Positions 19,362 to 30,344 of a stretch of DNA of 39,392 nt are shown piece by piece (position 1 is the first letter of the stretch; each line of letters opens with the position of its first letter). The position numbers were made by a program, and so were the translations under genes. The DNA is from Nemertoderma westbladi (taxonomy: Eukaryota; Xenacoelomorpha; Nemertodermatida; Nemertodermatidae): assembly GCA_032718475.1 (NCBI GenBank), contig JAUCBJ010000300.1, positions 1 through 39,392 on the forward strand, written 5' to 3'. The notes beneath the pieces are model-generated. The model was not told where the DNA came from and did not search any database. It was given only the letters and a program-made list of their open reading frames with translations.

Positions 19362-21135
19362 TTAATAGTTTTTAAGTTTCTTTGTTGCGCCGTAGGCAAT
19401 AAAGTCGAATGTACCGGTCGGACAGTAAGCTGTAGGCCTAATCACCCGAACCGGTACTTACAGGTACAGCAGTATTATTTCGATTGTGATAATTATAACT
19501 GGTAGGTCTTAAAATTTAATCGGGGACTGCAGCCCTGGTTTTTTATTGGAATTTTACTTATTTCTGTCAGTTTTATTTATCTGTAAGTGTAATATTGTGC
19601 AGAAGGCGTGTAAGCCTGCTCAGATTGTATAAATAATTTGTAGGCCGGATTGTTGTCTAGCTGTTGTTAGGTCTAAGGTGATTGCCGTGTATGTAGAGTG
19701 TCTGTCCGATAAAGTGCTAGTTAGGAAGGTGGGGGCATCCAGTGCTGTAAGGTAAATCCCCCCCCCCCCCAAAGAATAAGTCGTACTACTTGGTTAGAAC
19801 ACCTACTAACTAACCATTTCGGAGTCTGCATATACTGTAGTTTATTTGGGCTTGACAGTAGTCTGCCAGCATTTGGTCTGTGTTTTGTTTGAATAGTCTG
19901 CACGGGTAGCGTAATATTATTATTCAAGTTATTCAAGTTTATGCAAGTTATTACAATCTTCAAATTCCTCAAGTTTATTCCTACAGTAATTGTGCTTGTT
20001 ATACATACCACTATAGTTAAATTAACCCCGGTACTACATCAGGGCTGCTTGGCGTAGGTAAAGACTGGTGATTTTGTGCTCCGGTCACTCCAGCAGATAC
20101 CGTGGTTCTTTTGGCTGTTCACGTATATTTAACTGCTGGTTATTTGTTGTATAAGTACTTGTACCTAATTTAGGGTTTAGCGTACAGTGCTTTCCGAAAG
20201 TAATTTAGTGTGTAGGCAGTATATTTATGTTGTAACGTGGGTAATAGGCACGTTAGCTCTGGTTGGCTTCGGTAATTAACCTCTAGGTAAGGACACTCCG
20301 GGTACATAACGTAGTACTTATAGAGCTAAGACTATAAGTCGTCAGACGGTGGTATTTCCTTATCTGGAAAATGCAACTTACTTACACTGCTTTATTGTTT
20401 TCAACTATCGTAGTCTCTAGTCAGTTTGTAAAAACCAGAAATTCTAACCCCTTGTTAGACTGGTTTGTAGCTTTCTTGTAAAATTACCCTAAAAATTGTA
20501 CGTGTAACTTGTTTATTGTTTATTTAGAGATTGTAATCTCAACCTGTTTGTAAGTAATTTGTAGTAATAAGTAACTTAGTTAAGTAGAATTATCCTTATT
20601 AGTGTCTAACAAGTAGCACTCCATTGAGAGCATTCAGCTTCTGTGTAGTGACTCCTTATCCAGAAATAATAACATTTATTTCAAACATTGTCAAAACCCA
20701 TTGTACGGGTATATATATTTATAAATCAACTCAATCAGATTTATAAAATAGTAGGCCTGTCATAAATCAAATAGGTCTTAATATCAGTTGACTACTGCTT
20801 AATATCCATAATAAAGTAAAGGGAAGTATCCCTAAAATTCAGAAATTCAGTTATTATTAAATAATTGACATTACCGGTATTTACGGTAAGCTTATTATAT
20901 TTGTTTATATAAATTTAGGCTGAACTTATATACCGGTATTCTGTGACTGATCCTAGTCTGTAAATAATACTTATATATACTATAAGTGTATACCGGTATT
21001 TTAATATTATATATATATCACGTTACATTGAGTAACATTATCGGTAAATAACTACTAGGCTTACAGTTGATACTGAATCCCTAGACTTGCTTTAACTGTT
21101 GTTATAGCAGTAGGCATTCAACTGTAAAATAAATC
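19362..21135 (+). other. BEL 5' leader, no gene seen
   Basis: This is 1.77 kb of mostly AT-rich sequence without a convincing frame. No TGG-type primer binding site is visible in the first 40 bases after the LTR, where one would be expected. A 12-C run lies near 19758-19769. TACCGGTATT occurs three times, at 20872, 20931 and 20991, about 60 bp apart, shortly before gag. Confidence 0.6.
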
Positions 21136-22500
21136 ATGTCTGACGCAAAACAAACACTGTCAGATAGTCTCCTAGAAAGAACGATCTGTGACCCAGATAA
21201 CAGTATAGAACATCTGAGACCAAAGTCCAAGTCACCTCCTACTGTAAGAAAGGTCATCCCTACAGTAGTAGTATCAGACCCTAGGCTAGTAAAGCATCAT
21301 AGGTCTATTATAGGCACTAGATCACAAGTTAAGCGATACCAAGAGACGGCTGTTAAACCGCAGCAGCACCCGAGCCAAGAACTTATTTCTCAACGGCAGG
21401 ATAACTCTAGTAGTTCAAACACGGAAGAGTTAACACCCGAGATCGGAGCAAGGATGGCAGGAGCGATGTACTCAGATCCCCTTCTAATCCTTCCTGGGGC
21501 CGTACTCACTAGAGTATTGATCGCTGTGGAGGAACATCAAGCCGATTGGACAAGAAATAAGAGATCAACCAGGGACAGTTATGCGGGATACACAATGGAG
21601 GAACTAAGATCTATTGTCAAGACGCAATGCAACTTCCCCGGACCCGGACTCCCGTTTAACTTATCGGAAGCTGCCTGGGAAGATTTATATCGAATGGGGA
21701 TTGTAAGGGACACTCGAGATCCAGCTGTGTGGAAGAGGTCAGCAGCAGGATATGTCCAGGGATTCTTCAGCTCCTTGGAGCTCTTAGAAGAACACCTATT
21801 TCAACAACGTCAAGGACCTCAAGAGCAGGGAGAGCTGCTTTATCAAGTGCGAGAACGAATCTTACGGATCCGATTAATACTTTCAGCCTTTGAGGAGGCC
21901 TCGAAGAGAAGCCAAGACACATTGTTGCAAGTAGCTGTAAAGACTTGGTTCCAACGGGTGAGTCTTAAAGTTCAGGGAACGACACAATGGAAAGTTCAGC
22001 CAACTGAGCGCATGACCCATGGAGAATCAACAGATGCCACCTGTTCTCATGTGGAAGGCGAAGCAACATCCGAAAAACCTCAGAAGAAGGATGCTATTGA
22101 CATCTATCTGTCGGATTATCGACGATTTATAAGTGACAAAGAGCTCAGGAGACGGCTAGCTGGACTTTACCCCAATAGTGAGGGAGCCAAATTCGTGTTA
22201 GATTCTTTAGACACGGAAATAGTAGCTGCAGAGCAAGCTAAATTTGATGAAAGCATCCTCATCGCAATGGACCAAGAAGAACAAATAAAGAAAAAGCAAA
22301 TAGAAGACCGAAAGTTAGCAGCGGCGGCGGCAACAGCAGTGGCAGCGGAAGAGGCTGAAAGAAAGGCGGCAGTAGCAGAGGCCGAAAGAAAAGCAAAAGC
22401 GGTAGCGGCAGCAGCAGTGGCAGAAGCAGAACGGGGAGAGCATCCGAGGCGACAACCCAACTCGAGTTTGAGAACCTTCAGGCGAAACAAGATTACTTAA
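21136..22500 (+). pseudogene. BEL gag-side N-terminal region, first segment
   Basis: A 454-codon frame from ATG at 21136 (MSDAKQTLSD). Residues 1-110 are polar and disordered-looking. Residues about 110-290 carry a globular-looking segment (DPLLILPGAVLTRVL; FPGPGLPFNLSEAAWEDLYRMG). Residues about 355-440 form a charged coiled coil with an alanine/glutamate-rich repeat (AEAERKA type). Just before the stop the other frame takes over: from about 22432 frame 3 reads on as coiled coil into the next segment. The TAA at 22498 is therefore a frameshift product, and the two pieces were one protein. I recognise no named domain here. Position suggests a Gag extension or a separate structural protein. 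Confidence 0.65.
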
Positions 22501-23327
22501 ATAAACAGAGAGCAGCTACTCAGATGCAACTACTGAGTCGATCTACTCCCAGAAGACAGGGATTTACCTCCTCAGATGAAGGTGATACAACGGATCCTGA
22601 GGGTAAAGGTACTCAATCTCGTTCAAGCGGATGTAGAAGAGCACCACACCGGCAGAAGTTACCTAACTTGCCTCCTGCGGTGAGAAGGCAACTAGCTAGT
22701 GTAGATTTAAGTAATCAAGAACCTACAGACCAAATTGTTAGAGTAGAAAAACTCCCTACTATAGTAGATGAGCCCGAAATAATTAGGCCTGTCATTGAAG
22801 CCACTCCTGTGATAGAGACCCCTGAACTTCCAGAACCTAACTCTAAATTCCCTTTTGACAGTACTAAACTGCCTGTGCCCAGTAAACCAGCCCCGGAATC
22901 ACATCCAGTCCTGGACGCCGAGCAAGACATAAATGAGTTGTCTCCCGTCGTTCCTACGCGTCACCCAGCTACCATGTTGGCTGCTCCCGCTTCAGCGGTT
23001 GAGTGGGTGGATGAGGGACGACGGGGGATAAATCAGCTGCTCGGGCAGCTGGAGGACCACAAGAGAAGGTCTTCCCAGCAGGTCCGAGAGTTGGAAGGGA
23101 CTGTTCAGCAGTTAAAGGGAACAGTGAGAGAGAGTAGGTTAGAATTGCAAGAAGTGCAACAGAGTATCGCTTTGGAGCGCGATAAATTAGTACAAATGGG
23201 TATACCACCACCCCCTGTAACAATGTGTCAACCCATTAGGTCTGAAGTATTTCATGCGCAAGGTGTGGAGCCTACACGCATCTATACTGCTAGTGAAGTA
23301 GAAACTCCTATAGTAAACCCCTATTAA
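22435..23327 (+). pseudogene. BEL gag-side N-terminal region, second segment
   Basis: The frame is open from about 22435, with an ATG at 22524 that is probably not the real start. It begins in the tail of the preceding coiled coil (LEFENLQAKQDY), passes through a proline- and acid-rich linker (residues about 80-145 from 22524), and enters a second coiled coil (about residues 165-225: RRSSQQVRELEGTVQQLKGT). It ends at the TAA at 23325-23327. There the neighbouring frame carries on without a stop into the gag core from 23329, so a single-base change probably split them. No catalytic motif is seen. Confidence 0.6.
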
Positions 23328-23328
23328 G

Positions 23329-24731
23329 GGTAATTATAAACCCGTTGATAATGATATCCCATACAGAGCTGATCATAATCCGAGAAATTTATATACCGAT
23401 AACTCAATATTATATAATACGATGGCTCAAGAAAGTTTTACACGTCAAATGGCTAGAACCGAAGCCCGTCAAGCGGTAAAGGTGGGAGAGGTCGTCAAGT
23501 TCAATGGAGATGAGATGAAATGGTTACCTTTTAATGAATATTATAAAGATAACATACAGAACTCTGTACTATCTAACGGAGAGAAACTTAGATTCCTCAT
23601 CGAGTGCTTGGAAGGACCTCCCAAGTTAATGGCGTTAAAGTTTATTGGACATCCAGACGGATTAAGACAATCAGGTATGGTAATAGGACTAACATAGCTA
23701 GGTATTTGTATGCGAAATTAGTAGCGCCCCAAAAGTTTCTTAGCAGCGGGATTATAGAGTTTTCCAATGAGATTCAGGAGATCTGTAGACAGCTAGATTG
23801 GTTAGGTAAGTCTCAGGAATACCAGAGTTCTATGGTTGTTGGAGCTGTAGCCTCTACTTTGCCAAAGGGTGGAGTAGGTACTCGCTGGGACAAAAAGGTT
23901 CTCTATATGATGGACCAGCAACAAAGAGACCCTACCATGGCTGATCTCATGTCGTTCTTAAATGGAGAGGTAAGATTACAGCTCCTAAAGCAGTCCAGAG
24001 AGAAGACACCGGAAAGTAAGGTAAGTGAAAAACCCGTTACTAGGAGAAAGGTAACACCAGTATGTTATACAGACGATGGCAAAAGCCAAAATTCCTATGA
24101 GGAGAACAGCGGCAAGGACACCGAAAGATCTTATTATGTCAATAAAACTAGGAAAGACGTAAGTAAATCTAAGTCTCGAACCAGTGACAGGAGAGAACAG
24201 GTAACAACTCCTCCTACGTCTCCTAAGAGAATTCATGGAAGAAAGCCCGAAGAAAGAACAAGTGTGCACAACACAATGCAAGTTAAGGTAAGTAACATCA
24301 AACCTAAATGTGTATTGTGCAATGGGCCACATTGCTTGAGTGGGTGTGATTAATTCTTAAAGCAATCCCTGAAGGATAGACATGATGTCATGTGGGATAA
24401 GCGGTTGTGTTATAACTGCCTCAGACGAGGACATCAACGATGGACCTGTTACTCAGACGCGAGGTGTGCTAAGTGCGGCGCGAAACATCATATCTTGCTG
24501 CACACCAAATTTGACAGAACCCACACGAGTCAGGTAAGTGAACCCGATCTACATGTCCAATTCAGCGATGTGAACGACACTGACCACAGTTCGGAGATGG
24601 AAGGATTCTACACGGACGAATTCTCCGACAAAAATGAATCCTGTTACATGATTAACACAGCTGGGTATCGAGCACTTACGTACGAGACAGAAACAGATGG
24701 AGAAGATCATCGACTTGCTATTCCGGATTGA
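23329..24731 (+). pseudogene. gag: BEL/Pao gag core with zinc knuckles
   Basis: Two frames are joined by a frameshift at about 23640-23690. The first (ATG at 23422, open from 23329 to 23697) has the KFNGDEMKWLPFNEYYKD segment typical of BEL Gag (DUF1759-like), followed by EKLRFLIECLEGPPK. The second (to 24353) continues the capsid-like helices and a basic, serine-rich linker. A cysteine cluster CVLCNGPHCLSGC (from 24310) is cut by a TAA at 24351-24353. The same frame then gives LCYNCLRRGHQRWTC and CAKC...HH, the standard BEL knuckle array. It ends at a TGA at 24729-24731. RNA binding and particle assembly are the family role. Confidence 0.85.
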
Positions 24732-24782
24732 CAGCCATCTTGGAAAGCGCCAACTTCCACTGTCGGTATCTGAGAATTCCCT

Positions 24783-25643
24783 GTGGTGCAACTGAGGGTC
24801 CATGGGATAGGGAAGAGCTTGATAGTAAACGCCCTCCTTGACTCCGGCAGCACAGGCACTTTTATCGATAAAGAACTAGCCGAAGACATCTTTGCTGGAC
24901 AACCCAAGTTCCGAACCAAGTTGAACCTTTCCGGAATTATGCAGGTTTGGAAATCTACAGTAGCCACAGATTACTAAGTGGGTGCGTTGTCCACTCCCCA
25001 GGATGAGCTAGGTGAGAATAGTGTAAGGTCGGTCAAGATGGTGGCGATCAAGAACTTTGCTACTAGCCAAGTGGAGCCTTACAACTGGGATGAAGACCAT
25101 TTTACCCAGCAACATAGTATACCTAGATTCAACACAGATTATCCAGGGGTACAGATTTTACTCAACCAAAACGCGCACGAGGCGCTTGAGACATTAGAAA
25201 AACGGCCTGCTCGACCGCAACCATTACAGACGTATGTGGGAAGAACGAGAGTAGGTTGGTACTTCACTGGACCTTCCCGTAGGACCTTAATGGAAAGACT
25301 CCCTAATGAAAGAATACATCAGGTGAGTGAATGGGAAGAAGACATCAGTGAGGGAGAAACCCCAACTGAGGAAACTCCATACTCCTCAGATAACGACGAC
25401 ATCCACCATTTATATGATGAGGAAAATGCCATCGACATCCTCACTGAGAACCAAACTTGGCTAAACCAAGTCAATCTATGTCATCTTATCCATCAGCCAA
25501 GCGAATCGTTAAAGTATAATGATGAATTAAACGCAGTGGTGGATAGATACAATGATAAACTACGCGATGAACATGCCGTAAGATTCTTCACTCAAGAAGC
25601 CGTAGAGCCTAATTCTTACGACAAGGCTTTATCTGTTGAATAA
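24783..25643 (+). pseudogene. pol: BEL/Pao aspartic protease and linker
   Basis: It is in the same frame as the preceding gag knuckles, separated by TGA at 24729 and 24771. ALLDSGSTGTFIDKELAE carries the catalytic Asp at 24840-24842 in the DSG form used by this superfamily. A TAA at 24975-24977 interrupts it, and the frame continues 221 codons to a TAA at 25641-25643 through the usual protease-to-RT linker (acidic, including HHLYDEENA). The protease would cut Gag-Pol during particle maturation. Gag and pol share one frame, as in most BEL elements. Confidence 0.85.
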
Positions 25644-28196
25644 GAGAGAGCCAAGCAGATTCAGGAACCAACTACACGTTATCTGAAGGATGAAGGTCGC
25701 TATGAGATTGGTCTTCCGTTCCGACAGCAAGAACCCAGCTTTATAAATAACTGACCTTTAGCGGAAAAAAGAATCGCTCAACTACATCAGCATCTGACGG
25801 CCAACGTTCAAGCCAGGGAAATGTATAAAACCCAGCTGAAGAAATTTATTGATAAGGGATACGCGGAGTGAGTTCCGGAAGAAACACCCATAACGGAGAG
25901 AACGTATTATCTAACACATCATTACGTTCCCAAGCCCGGTAAACCCAACGAAGTCCGGGTAGTGTTTGATGGCTCCGCCCTTTACATGGTTCAATCCCTG
26001 AATTCCGAACTGTTGCCAGGACCCAACTTACTCCAATCTTTGTTGGGAATATTATTAAGACTGCGGCAATATTCTATTGCATTCGCTTCGGACATAGAAG
26101 GCATGTTCTTACAAGTCAAGGCGCTGGATAGGGATCGAGACAGCCTACGATTTCTGTGGTGGCCTGAAGGAGACCTCAACCGAAAACCGGTGGAGTACTG
26201 GATGACCATCCAGGCTTTCGGGATCATCTCGAGCCCCTCAAACGCTTGTTTGGTGGTGCGTACCACTGCCGACAACAACCGAGACGCCTTCTCTAAAGTG
26301 GTTATCGACAACATCAAACGGGATATATACATGGACGACAATTTAAAGTCCCTCCCATTGGTGGAAGAAGCCATTGATGTTGCCAAGGGAACGGTAGAGT
26401 GCTTGAAACGCGGTGGATTTCGACTAACCAAATTCACTAGTAACTCCCGTGAGTTTCTGGAATCAATCCCAGTAGAAGACCGAGGTGTTAAAGATCTGGA
26501 CCTCATCAAGGACGATCTTCCGGAAACCAAGACACTTGGCTTAAAATGGGACACAGAGAGAGATATCTTGTTTTTCCAGTTAAAACAGAGAGATAATCCA
26601 GTTAGAACCAAACAGATTTGTCTAAGTATCCTGAGCACTTATTTCGATCCATTGGGATTTATTAGCCCAGTTATATTAGTTGCTCGGAGCTTAGTCCAAC
26701 AAATGTGGCTCGAAAACCACTCGTGGGATGTTCCACTTAAGGGAGAACTACTAAAGAAGTGGATGAAAGGGGAAGATTCTCTACCATCCATCGAGAACTT
26801 TAAGATTTCCCGTTCATATTTTGGTCACGTTCTCCCCACGTATTCCTATCAACTCCATGTGTTTGGAGATGCCAGCGATATGGGAATAGGTATAGTAGCC
26901 TACCTGAGGGTTGAAACTTCGGATGGAATTAAAGTTGCCTTGGTCACCTCTAAAGCCCTGATAAACAACAAACTACGAGTTCCTAGAGCGGAGTTAAAGG
27001 CGGCTCTATACGCTACAGCCATTGGCTGGAATGTAACAGAACAGATCGACTATCTACTGGAGAAAACTGGCTATTGGACTGATGCTTTACTCGTTCTGGA
27101 GTATATAACAAATGAAGTCTGTCAGTTCAGCGTCTTTGTTACCAACAGAGTAGCCATTATACTCAGCCGCTCTAATGTAGATCAATGGAGACATTGCCCT
27201 GGGACGATCAATCCAGCCGACATCGCCTCCCGAGGAGCAACTCCTCAAGAACTGATAGATACTCCAGACGGGTTAGGTGGACCCGACTTCCTGAGTAAAG
27301 AAGAGGAGGAATGGCCCCCTTATCTCACCACGGCGGAGATTAGACAAGCCAAGGGAGCGGAGAAAGTCAAACCTAAAACTCGGACGAGTAAGTCAAAGTT
27401 ATTTAAACTTGTGATAGATCTGTCTGTGCTACGCACCTCCGGGGACGACGCTGTGGATCTAAACTCACACACTACGACTAGATCCATTATAGAAATCAGG
27501 GAAAGAGACTGGAAATCGGGAATACCAGATGTCTCGCAAGGACTCTTCCATCTCCTACAGAGAGCAATAAATCATTATAGCTCCTGGAATCGGCTTTGTA
27601 AAGCCGTTGTGTACCTTAAAAGATGTTTCCATCATCACTATTCCAGGAAGAAGATCGCTAGTGATACCACTCTAATAATATCCGAAAAGGTCCATGTTAT
27701 TAAAGATCTTCCCACTTATAAAGTGTCTGAGAAGATCAGTTACCAAGAGCATGAGGATACCAATAAGCAGATACTGAGACTCCTGCAATGCTACGAAGAT
27801 TCCGATAAGTATTTCCTGTTGTTGAGAAATCCACAGATGCGCTTAAGGGATCGTTTCTCTAGCACAATGATAGATGGGTTAATATGTGTTGGAGGGAGAT
27901 TAACTAATGCTCCATTGTCCTTTGACACTAAGTTTCCCATACTCATTAGAAATCTTGAAATACAAATCAAGATAATTGTAGATGTTCACAGTAGGCTTTA
28001 CCATGCTGGTAGAGAACGAGTTCTTAGCGAAATTCGAACTTGCTATTACTTCCATAAACCCCGTAGAGCTCTAAACCAAGTTCTTAGGAACTGTATACCC
28101 TGTAGGAAAGCATTTAGTAGGCCTTTAGCAAAGCGAGAGGCAGAATTACCTAGAAGGTTTACTCTAGAAGGAAGAATTACGAGTAATCTTCTATGA
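25644..28196 (+). pseudogene. pol: BEL/Pao reverse transcriptase, RNase H and integrase zinc domain
   Basis: The frame continues from the protease with stops at 25752-25754 and 25869-25871. It is then open for 744 codons from 25962. RT: VPKPGKPNEVRVVFDGSA (about 25928), the first catalytic Asp in SDIEGMF at 26091, and YMDD at 26328-26339. RNase H-like region: VFGDASDMGIG, RAELKA, YWTDALLVL and NPADIASRG, about 26860-27240. The integrase HHCC domain (HSRLYHAGRERV ... CIPC) is at about 27985-28110. A single frameshift just before the TGA at 28194 separates it from the integrase core. Catalytic residues are intact despite the stops. Confidence 0.93.
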
Positions 28197-28218
28197 ACCA
28201 CCCTTTACTAATACCAGT

Positions 28219-29220
28219 GTGGATTTATTTGGCCCTATTGAAGTATATCGTGCTAGGACTATAGTCAAGCGATGGTCTGTAATCTTTGTCTGTATGACTT
28301 GTAGAGCGATCCATCTAAATATGGTGAACGATCTATCTACCTACAGCTTCATACTGAGTTTACGCCGACAGATTGCTCGTTTTGGGACTAGCAACACCAT
28401 GAGATCCGACAAAGGAACGAACTTCATTGGTGCCAATAATGAGATCAAAGCTTACGTGAAAGATTGGAACCAAAGACAGGTAGACGATCAGTTAAGGATA
28501 ACAGCATCTAGCTGGACCTTCAACGTCGCTGACGCCCCTTGGTGGGGAGGAAGTTGGGAGAGATTAATAAGGAGCGTGAAGACCGCATTTCACTTTATAG
28601 TGACGTGCCGCGCGTATCTCACCGACGAACTTTTGCGGACGTTAATGGAGGAAATCGCCGCCTATCTTAACGAGAGACCGCTTATGCCAGTCTCATCGAG
28701 TCCCGACTCCCTAGAAGCGCTAACACCTACGCATTTCCTACTAAAGAAACCTGTAACCATGCTCCCGCAATTGGAAATCACGGACGGAGACGAATACTGC
28801 CGACAAACTTGGCAACTTATGCAGTTATTATCCCGTCGTTTCGCTGACCATTTCAAAAAACATTATCTTCCTACGCTACAACTTCGAACCAAGTGGTTTG
28901 CGCAGCAAGAAAACGTCAGCGCCAGAGACATGGTCCTTATCGTGGAATCAGATGTTCCACATAAGCAGTGGCAGACAGGTCGTATCATCGAGACTCATAC
29001 ATCCGATGATGGTTTAGTGCGACCGGTAGAACTCGTCGTCATGCGACGTAACTTTAAGAAACCTGGAATTGTATTCGAAACACAACAACTCAATCGCCCA
29101 GTTGGTCGTTTATGTTTACTGGAAAGAGACTGCGAATTGTCCGGAAACTATGGAAGGCAAGAAACTCTTCCCACGACCACCTCCCTAATCCAACAAACAT
29201 CTAGGGACTCCCCAACATGA
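28219..29220 (+). pseudogene. pol: BEL/Pao integrase catalytic core and C-terminal domain
   Basis: The frame opens without its own ATG; 28219 is GTG, the Val of VDLFGP. It is the frameshifted continuation of the preceding pol. DDE residues are all present: Asp at 28222 (VDLFGP), Asp at 28408 (SDKGTNF), and Glu at 28558 (GGSWERLI). MTCRAIHLNMVNDLSTYSF and LTPTHFLL are typical BEL integrase blocks. The C-terminal region (about 28870-29100) holds the DUF5641-like stretch with RDMVLIVESDVPHKQW. It ends at TGA 29218-29220. It would insert element cDNA, giving the 5-bp duplication seen at the flanks. Confidence 0.92.
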
Positions 29221-30344
29221 TCGCGTTTAGAGTGGGTGTGTGACGATATTATTTTATTATTTTTATTTTTATATTTATGTATGTATTATTATGTAATTTT
29301 ATTATTATAATCGTTTTCTTTAATTTTATTTAGTAGAATAATGTTTTAACAATTATTTAGTAGATTATTGCAATATATTAGTGTCTTATTACTTAATTAC
29401 TTAGTATATATTATATTTCGTTTAACGGCGAGAAATAATTCATTTTCTCTTTCCTTACTGTCCGTATCATACTATAAATACGTGACTACAATAAGATGAA
29501 ATGTCCGTACTTATTAAAGTACAAAATACCACCCCTACTATACTCAAGTATTATTGATAAGTAGAGTATTAGGAATGCAAAGTTCAGATCCTCGTGTCTC
29601 GGCTAAACCAAGCTCTGGGTAGACCTTGGAAACGACTTGATTCTTCTCACTGACATTGCTTCTTGCAATATTGCTCTCATACCGTATATTAAATAATACA
29701 TATAGTAGAATGATGTCCATTTAACAGTAGCGTTGAAACGCAAAATAAATCTGTTAAACCCTTTGACCATCTAAAATTCTACTCGATTAAGATATTGCGG
29801 CACCCACCGATATACTTGAAAGGCAAAATTCTAGAATCAGTGGTTAACGTCCCCAAACATGTTCTGGAATAAATCGGTGCCCATCTTAAATATTAAATAT
29901 TTAACAAATATTTATAAAATCTGTAAATCAAAAACTGTTGAAATTTTAGATTTTCTAAAATTCTAGTTGATTAAGATATCGTAGCACTTACCGATACTCT
30001 TAAAAAGACAAAATTTCTAGAATTAAGGATCCTAGTCGCCAGACATGTTCTGGAATAAAATTGTGTCTATTTAATATCAAATAATAAAATTTAAGGGAAT
30101 AAATTTTAAATTCATATCCTCTCATGAATTTGATCATTCCAATTTGGTCATTTTATACAATTTATAACATTCCCAAAATTCCATTAATTAATAGATCATA
30201 GGAGTGGAGATTCACCCTATTAAAGTATATTTGTGTGCGAGAATCTCCAGTGTACAGTCAATAGCCGATAAAATTCATAAAATCATGTATAAAGGGGAAT
30301 ATTGACAATTAAAGAATCACTATTAAATAGCATCCCAGATCTGT
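29221..30344 (+). other. AT-rich region between pol and accessory ORF
   Basis: This is 1.1 kb with no frame of note. From 29424 it matches window positions 1-942 closely, so it is conserved between two diverged copies although non-coding. It contains two copies of a module starting at 29775 and 29959 (period 184). The second keeps the CCAGA/TCTGG hairpin (30039-30053). In the first the stem is broken by one base. Confidence 0.7.
29775..30060 (+). repeat. Two tandem copies of the hairpin-bearing module (main BEL element)
   Basis: Counterpart of 353-630. Shared blocks are AATTCTA, GATTAAGATAT, CCGATA, TCTAGAAT and GTTCTGGAATAAA. The order and spacing are the same in both elements, so the duplication predates their split. 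Confidence 0.7.
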
